Source: Sinorhizobium meliloti (lineage in GTDB: Bacteria > Pseudomonadota > Alphaproteobacteria > Rhizobiales > Rhizobiaceae). Taken from it: a DNA stretch of 64,000 bases. The position numbers and the translations under genes are program-made. The first letter of the stretch is position 1, and each line of letters opens with the position of its first letter. Under the pieces are notes generated by a model, which saw nothing but the letters and a program-made list of their open reading frames with translations, ran no database searches and was not told where the DNA came from. Location: assembly GCF_035610345.1 (NCBI RefSeq), contig NZ_CP141213.1, positions 558,001 to 622,000 of the forward strand. The letters are read 5' to 3'. Shown one piece after another: positions 61,125-64,000 of this stretch.

Positions 61125-62122
61125 GGGACCGGCCGAAGATCAAGGACATCGCCGAGAAGGCGGGCGTGTCGGTGGCCACCGTCTCGCGCGCCCTCGCCGC
61201 TTCGACGCTGGTGACCGCCGAGACGCGCCAGCGCGTGCTCGACCTAGCGCGCGAGCTCGATTACCGCCCGAATGTCAGCGCCCGGAACCTGCGCACCCGC
61301 AGGTCCATGACGGTGCTGATGGTCGTACGCGACGTCGGCAATCCCTTCTATCTCGACATCCTCAAGGGCGTCGAGGCGACGGCGCGCGAAGCCGGCTATG
61401 CCGTGCTGATGGGCAATACCGAGGACGACCCGGCGCGCGAGACCGAATATTTCAACATGCTGCGCGACGGGCATGCCGACGGCATGATCCTGATGACCGG
61501 CAAGCTGCCGCCAGCGGGCGGCTGGAACCATCTGCCCGTGGTGGTGGCGTTGGAAATGATCGAGGGCTCTGGCCTGCCGCATGTGCAGGTCGACAATGTC
61601 GCCGCGGCCCGCGGTGCCGTCGAGCACCTGATTTCACTCGGCCATCGGAGGATCGCTCATATATCCGGGCCGGTTCCCGAGCCGATGAGCGTCTATCGGC
61701 GGGAGGGGTTTCGCCTGGCGATGCGCGCTGCCGGGCTGCCGATTCCAGCCGGCTACGAGGTGCGGGGCGACTTCCTGATCGAAAGCGGCGAGGAATGCTG
61801 CCGCTCGCTCTTCTCTCTTTCCGATCCGCCGACCGCGCTCTTCGTCGCCAATGACGAAATGGCCTATGGTGCCGTCCACGAGCTGAGACGGATCGGACGC
61901 GACGTGCCGGGCGACGTTTCGGTCGTGGGCTTCGACGATCTTTATCTGAGCAAGGCCTTCTATCCGCCGCTGACGACGGTCGTCCAGCCTCGCTCCGAGA
62001 TCGGCCGCACCGCCATGGCGGTGCTCCTTGGAATTCTGGCGGGCGGCTCGGAGGGGGCCGAACCGATCGTGCTGCCCACGGTCCTGAAGGTACGCGGCAG
62101 CACGGCGCCGCCACTTATCTGA
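61121..62122 (+). CDS. LacI family transcriptional regulator
   Basis: 333 residues. N-terminal HTH: PKIKDIAEKAGVSVATVSRALAASTLVTAETRQRVLDLARELDYRPNVSARNLRTRR. The C-terminal sugar-binding domain includes GNPFYLDILKGVEATAREAGYAVLMGNTEDD and SVVGFDDLYLSKAFYPPLTTVVQPRSEIGRTA. It shares a 4-bp overlap with permease 2 and is part of the ABC operon it probably represses; the effector is likely the imported sugar. The operator candidate is at 56428. Confidence 0.93.
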   Translation: MRDRPKIKDIAEKAGVSVATVSRALAASTLVTAETRQRVLDLARELDYRPNVSARNLRTRRSMTVLMVVRDVGNPFYLDILKGVEATAREAGYAVLMGNTEDDPARETEYFNMLRDGHADGMILMTGKLPPAGGWNHLPVVVALEMIEGSGLPHVQVDNVAAARGAVEHLISLGHRRIAHISGPVPEPMSVYRREGFRLAMRAAGLPIPAGYEVRGDFLIESGEECCRSLFSLSDPPTALFVANDEMAYGAVHELRRIGRDVPGDVSVVGFDDLYLSKAFYPPLTTVVQPRSEIGRTAMAVLLGILAGGSEGAEPIVLPTVLKVRGSTAPPLI

Positions 62123-62177
62123 AAGCGCATGTGAGGGCGGCTCGAGGCGGTCGCCGCTGGATGTCGGGGAGGAAGGA

Positions 62178-63422
62178 ATGATCACATTACCGAAACAGAC
62201 CTTGCGAGTAGGCTTCGTCGGCACCGGCTTTATCGCGCATTTCCACCTGAAATCGCTCATCGGGGTACGCAATGTCGAGGTGACCGGCGTCTACAGCCGC
62301 AATCCCGAAAACCGCGCGCGCTTCGCGAGCGAAGTCGGGGCGCTTGATCTCGGCGAGTGCCGCGCGCATGAGAGTCTCGAATCGCTCCTGTCCGCCGGCG
62401 ACGTCGACGCGGTCTGGATTCTGTCGCCGAACTACACGCGGCTCGACGTCATGCGGACGCTCCACGGGGAGATCAAGGCGGGACGCAGCAAGATCTTCGC
62501 TGTCGCCTGCGAGAAGCCGCTTGCGCGCACCGTAGCGGAGGCACGCGAGATGCTGCACCTGGCCGAGGATGCAGGTCTCAACCATGGCTATCTCGAAAAC
62601 CAGGTCTTCTGCACGCCGGTGCTGCGAGGCAAGGAGATCATTTGGCGGCGCGCCGCCTCGACCACCGGCCGGCCCTATCTCGCACGCGCCGCGGAAGAAC
62701 ATGCCGGTCCGCACGAGCCCTGGTTCTGGCAGGGCGACAAGCAGGGCGGCGGGGTGCTTTCCGATATGATGTGCCACAGCGTCGAGGTGGCGCGCCATCT
62801 GCTCACGGCGCCCGGCGCACCTCGCAATTCGTTGAAGGTCAAATCGGTGAACGGCACGGTCGCGAACCTCAAATGGACGCGGGCCGGCTATGCCGATGAG
62901 CTGCGCCGCCGCTTCGGTGAGGATGTCGACTACCGTCGGCGCCCATCGGAGGATTTCGCCCGGGCGACCGTGACGCTGGAGGACGAGGAGGGCAACGAGC
63001 TGATGATCGAGGCAACGACCTCCTGGGCCTATGTCGGCGCCGGCCTGCGCATTCAGCTCGAGCTCCTCGGCCCCGAATATGCGCTGGAGTATAATTCGCT
63101 CGGCACCGGCTTGAAGATCTTCCTGTCGCGGGCCGTGCAGGGCACAGAGGGCGAGGACCTCGTCGAAAAGCAGAATGCCGAGCAGGGCCTGATGCCGGTG
63201 CTGGAGGACGAAGCCGGCGTCTACGGCTATACGGACGAAAACCGCCACATGGTCGGATGCTTCCGCAAGGGGATAAAGCCGCTCGAAACCTTCGAGGACG
63301 GCCTGGCGGTCGTCGAAATCCTGATGGGCCTCTACCGCTCCGCCGAGATCGGCGCGACGCTGCATTTCCCGGCGCCGGAGCTCGAAAACTATATTCCCGT
63401 CGTGGCGCGCGTGGGGGCGTAG
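62178..63422 (+). CDS. Gfo/Idh/MocA family oxidoreductase
   Basis: 414 residues. NAD(P) Rossmann start RVGFVGTGFIAHFHLKSLIGVRNVEVTGVYSRN; the EKP motif VACEKPLARTVAEAREMLHLAEDA; catalytic His-containing GGGVLSDMMCHSVEVARHLL. It probably oxidises the imported sugar or polyol, or a derivative. GGAGGAAGGAATG gives a strong ribosome site. It follows the LacI gene by 55 bp and precedes an epimerase-type gene by 56 bp, forming a transport-plus-catabolism cluster. Confidence 0.92.
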   Translation: MITLPKQTLRVGFVGTGFIAHFHLKSLIGVRNVEVTGVYSRNPENRARFASEVGALDLGECRAHESLESLLSAGDVDAVWILSPNYTRLDVMRTLHGEIKAGRSKIFAVACEKPLARTVAEAREMLHLAEDAGLNHGYLENQVFCTPVLRGKEIIWRRAASTTGRPYLARAAEEHAGPHEPWFWQGDKQGGGVLSDMMCHSVEVARHLLTAPGAPRNSLKVKSVNGTVANLKWTRAGYADELRRRFGEDVDYRRRPSEDFARATVTLEDEEGNELMIEATTSWAYVGAGLRIQLELLGPEYALEYNSLGTGLKIFLSRAVQGTEGEDLVEKQNAEQGLMPVLEDEAGVYGYTDENRHMVGCFRKGIKPLETFEDGLAVVEILMGLYRSAEIGATLHFPAPELENYIPVVARVGA

Positions 63423-63478
63423 TTCGTGCGCTTCAACCCAGTCGGGAACCTTCCTGCCGGAGCGCGGTTTGCTTCGGC

Positions 63479-64000
63479 ATGCCGAAAGATGCAAATCAGC
63501 CGACCGTTCTCATTACCGGCTCGAGCGGCTTTCTGGGCCAGGCGATCGCGCATCGCCTGAGGGACCGGTATCGCGTCATCGGGCTCGACCTGTCCCCGCC
63601 GAAAGGCAAGTCCGAGACCGAAGAGACGATCAAATTCGACATCACCTCCGACGAAAGCGTGAGAGAGGCGATCGAGACGGCGGGCAAGCGCAGCGGCGGG
63701 CGCCTTGCCTCCGTCATTCATCTCGCCGCCTATTACGACACCACCGGCAAGGACAATCCCAAATACGATGCCGTCAATGTCGAGGGCACGCGCCGGCTAT
63801 TGGAGGCGCTGCAGGGTCTTCCCACCGAACAGTTCATCTATGCAAGCACGCTGCTGGTGCAGGCGCCCAGTCCGGCCAGGGGTGCGCGGATCAACGAGGA
63901 TGATCCGCTGGACCCCGCCTGGGCCTATCCCAAATCGAAGGCCGAGACCGAGGCGGCGATTGCCAGACATCGCGGCGCAATCAGGACCGCGACCCTCCGT
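63479..64000 (+). CDS. NAD-dependent epimerase/dehydratase family protein (partial)
   Basis: The first 174 residues are in the window; the gene continues past the right edge. Extended SDR features: VLITGSSGFLGQAIAHRLRD (TGxxGxxG), FDITSDESVREAI, LASVIHLAAYYDTTGKDNPKYDAVNVEGTRRLLEAL, and the catalytic YPKSK near residue 155. It likely acts on a sugar or sugar nucleotide in the pathway served by the upstream ABC operon. No good ribosome site is seen before the ATG at 63479, so the start is provisional. Confidence 0.88.
   Translation, partial: MPKDANQPTVLITGSSGFLGQAIAHRLRDRYRVIGLDLSPPKGKSETEETIKFDITSDESVREAIETAGKRSGGRLASVIHLAAYYDTTGKDNPKYDAVNVEGTRRLLEALQGLPTEQFIYASTLLVQAPSPARGARINEDDPLDPAWAYPKSKAETEAAIARHRGAIRTATLR

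Noticed and set aside
1..64000. CRISPR arrays, tRNA/rRNA genes, IS elements or prophage
   Set aside because: No regularly spaced direct repeats, no cloverleaf-like or rRNA sequence, no transposase, integrase or phage structural gene was recognised.

Overview
The window is high-GC alphaproteobacterial DNA with the gene content of a Sinorhizobium (Ensifer) secondary replicon, most like the pSymB-type megaplasmid/chromid. The basis is a complete repABC replication and partition cassette (14.0-17.7 kb) with its antisense RNA, 16-bp parS-like palindromes, many solute transporters, and hairpin repeats of the kind scattered through rhizobial genomes. The species assignment is inference from gene content. 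I see no rRNA, tRNA, CRISPR array, insertion sequence or prophage.

Layout. 0-3 kb: a BtuFCD/FecBCD-type ABC importer (ATPase cut by the left edge) behind a cobalamin riboswitch, with a pair of Zur-like boxes upstream. 3-6.6 kb: a TAXI-type TRAP transporter with fused QM permease and a DUF1850 protein. 7.8-10.4 kb: a GlxA-type regulator divergent from a chloroperoxidase-like hydrolase and a membrane protein. 10.5-13.3 kb: an EF-G-like GTPase with a reduced G domain, and a HutC-type regulator that lacks a normal start codon. 14-19.1 kb: repA-repB-ctRNA-repC and palindromes, then a glycosyltransferase and a DUF1612/HTH protein. 21-25.6 kb: an EamA exporter divergent from a MocR regulator, CcdA with a thioredoxin, and a YHS protein. 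25.6-29.6 kb: an operon of a ThDP enzyme, an OpgC-type acyltransferase and a class III CoA-transferase. 29.7-33.4 kb: an esterase, then an ECF sigma/anti-sigma/TTC38/membrane-protein operon. 33.5-38.3 kb: a DctPQM TRAP transporter with a QsuD-like quinate/shikimate dehydrogenase and a divergent TetR. 38.4-39.8 kb: Zur-like boxes before a stand-alone AztD zinc chaperone. 39.8-41.2 kb: an ECF41 sigma factor, its AhpD-like partner gene and a matching promoter. 41.3-42.0 kb: a Phd/VapC pair with a perfect 24-bp palindrome. 42.3-51.3 kb: a C45 hydrolase, a TctABC transporter with a distant parS-like site, an RsuA-family pseudouridine synthase and a full-length 5-oxoprolinase. 51.4-56.4 kb: a dienelactone-hydrolase-like protein, an Lrp regulator divergent from a fused 2-oxoacid dehydrogenase E1, and an E2. 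56.5-64 kb: a sugar/polyol ABC operon with a LacI regulator, a Gfo/Idh/MocA oxidoreductase and an epimerase cut by the right edge.

Working together. Most of the window pairs nutrient import with catabolism, each block carrying a local regulator. The replication cassette sits in the middle. The observations most worth following are: matching paired Zur-like boxes at two loci 35 kb apart, one on a B12-riboswitch transporter and one on aztD; a parS-like palindrome about 28 kb from repC; the ThDP/OpgC/CaiB operon; an EF-G paralogue that seems to lack switch I; a VapC whose first catalytic Asp is Asn; a textbook ECF41 promoter; and two copies of an inverted-repeat motif in long gene-free stretches.
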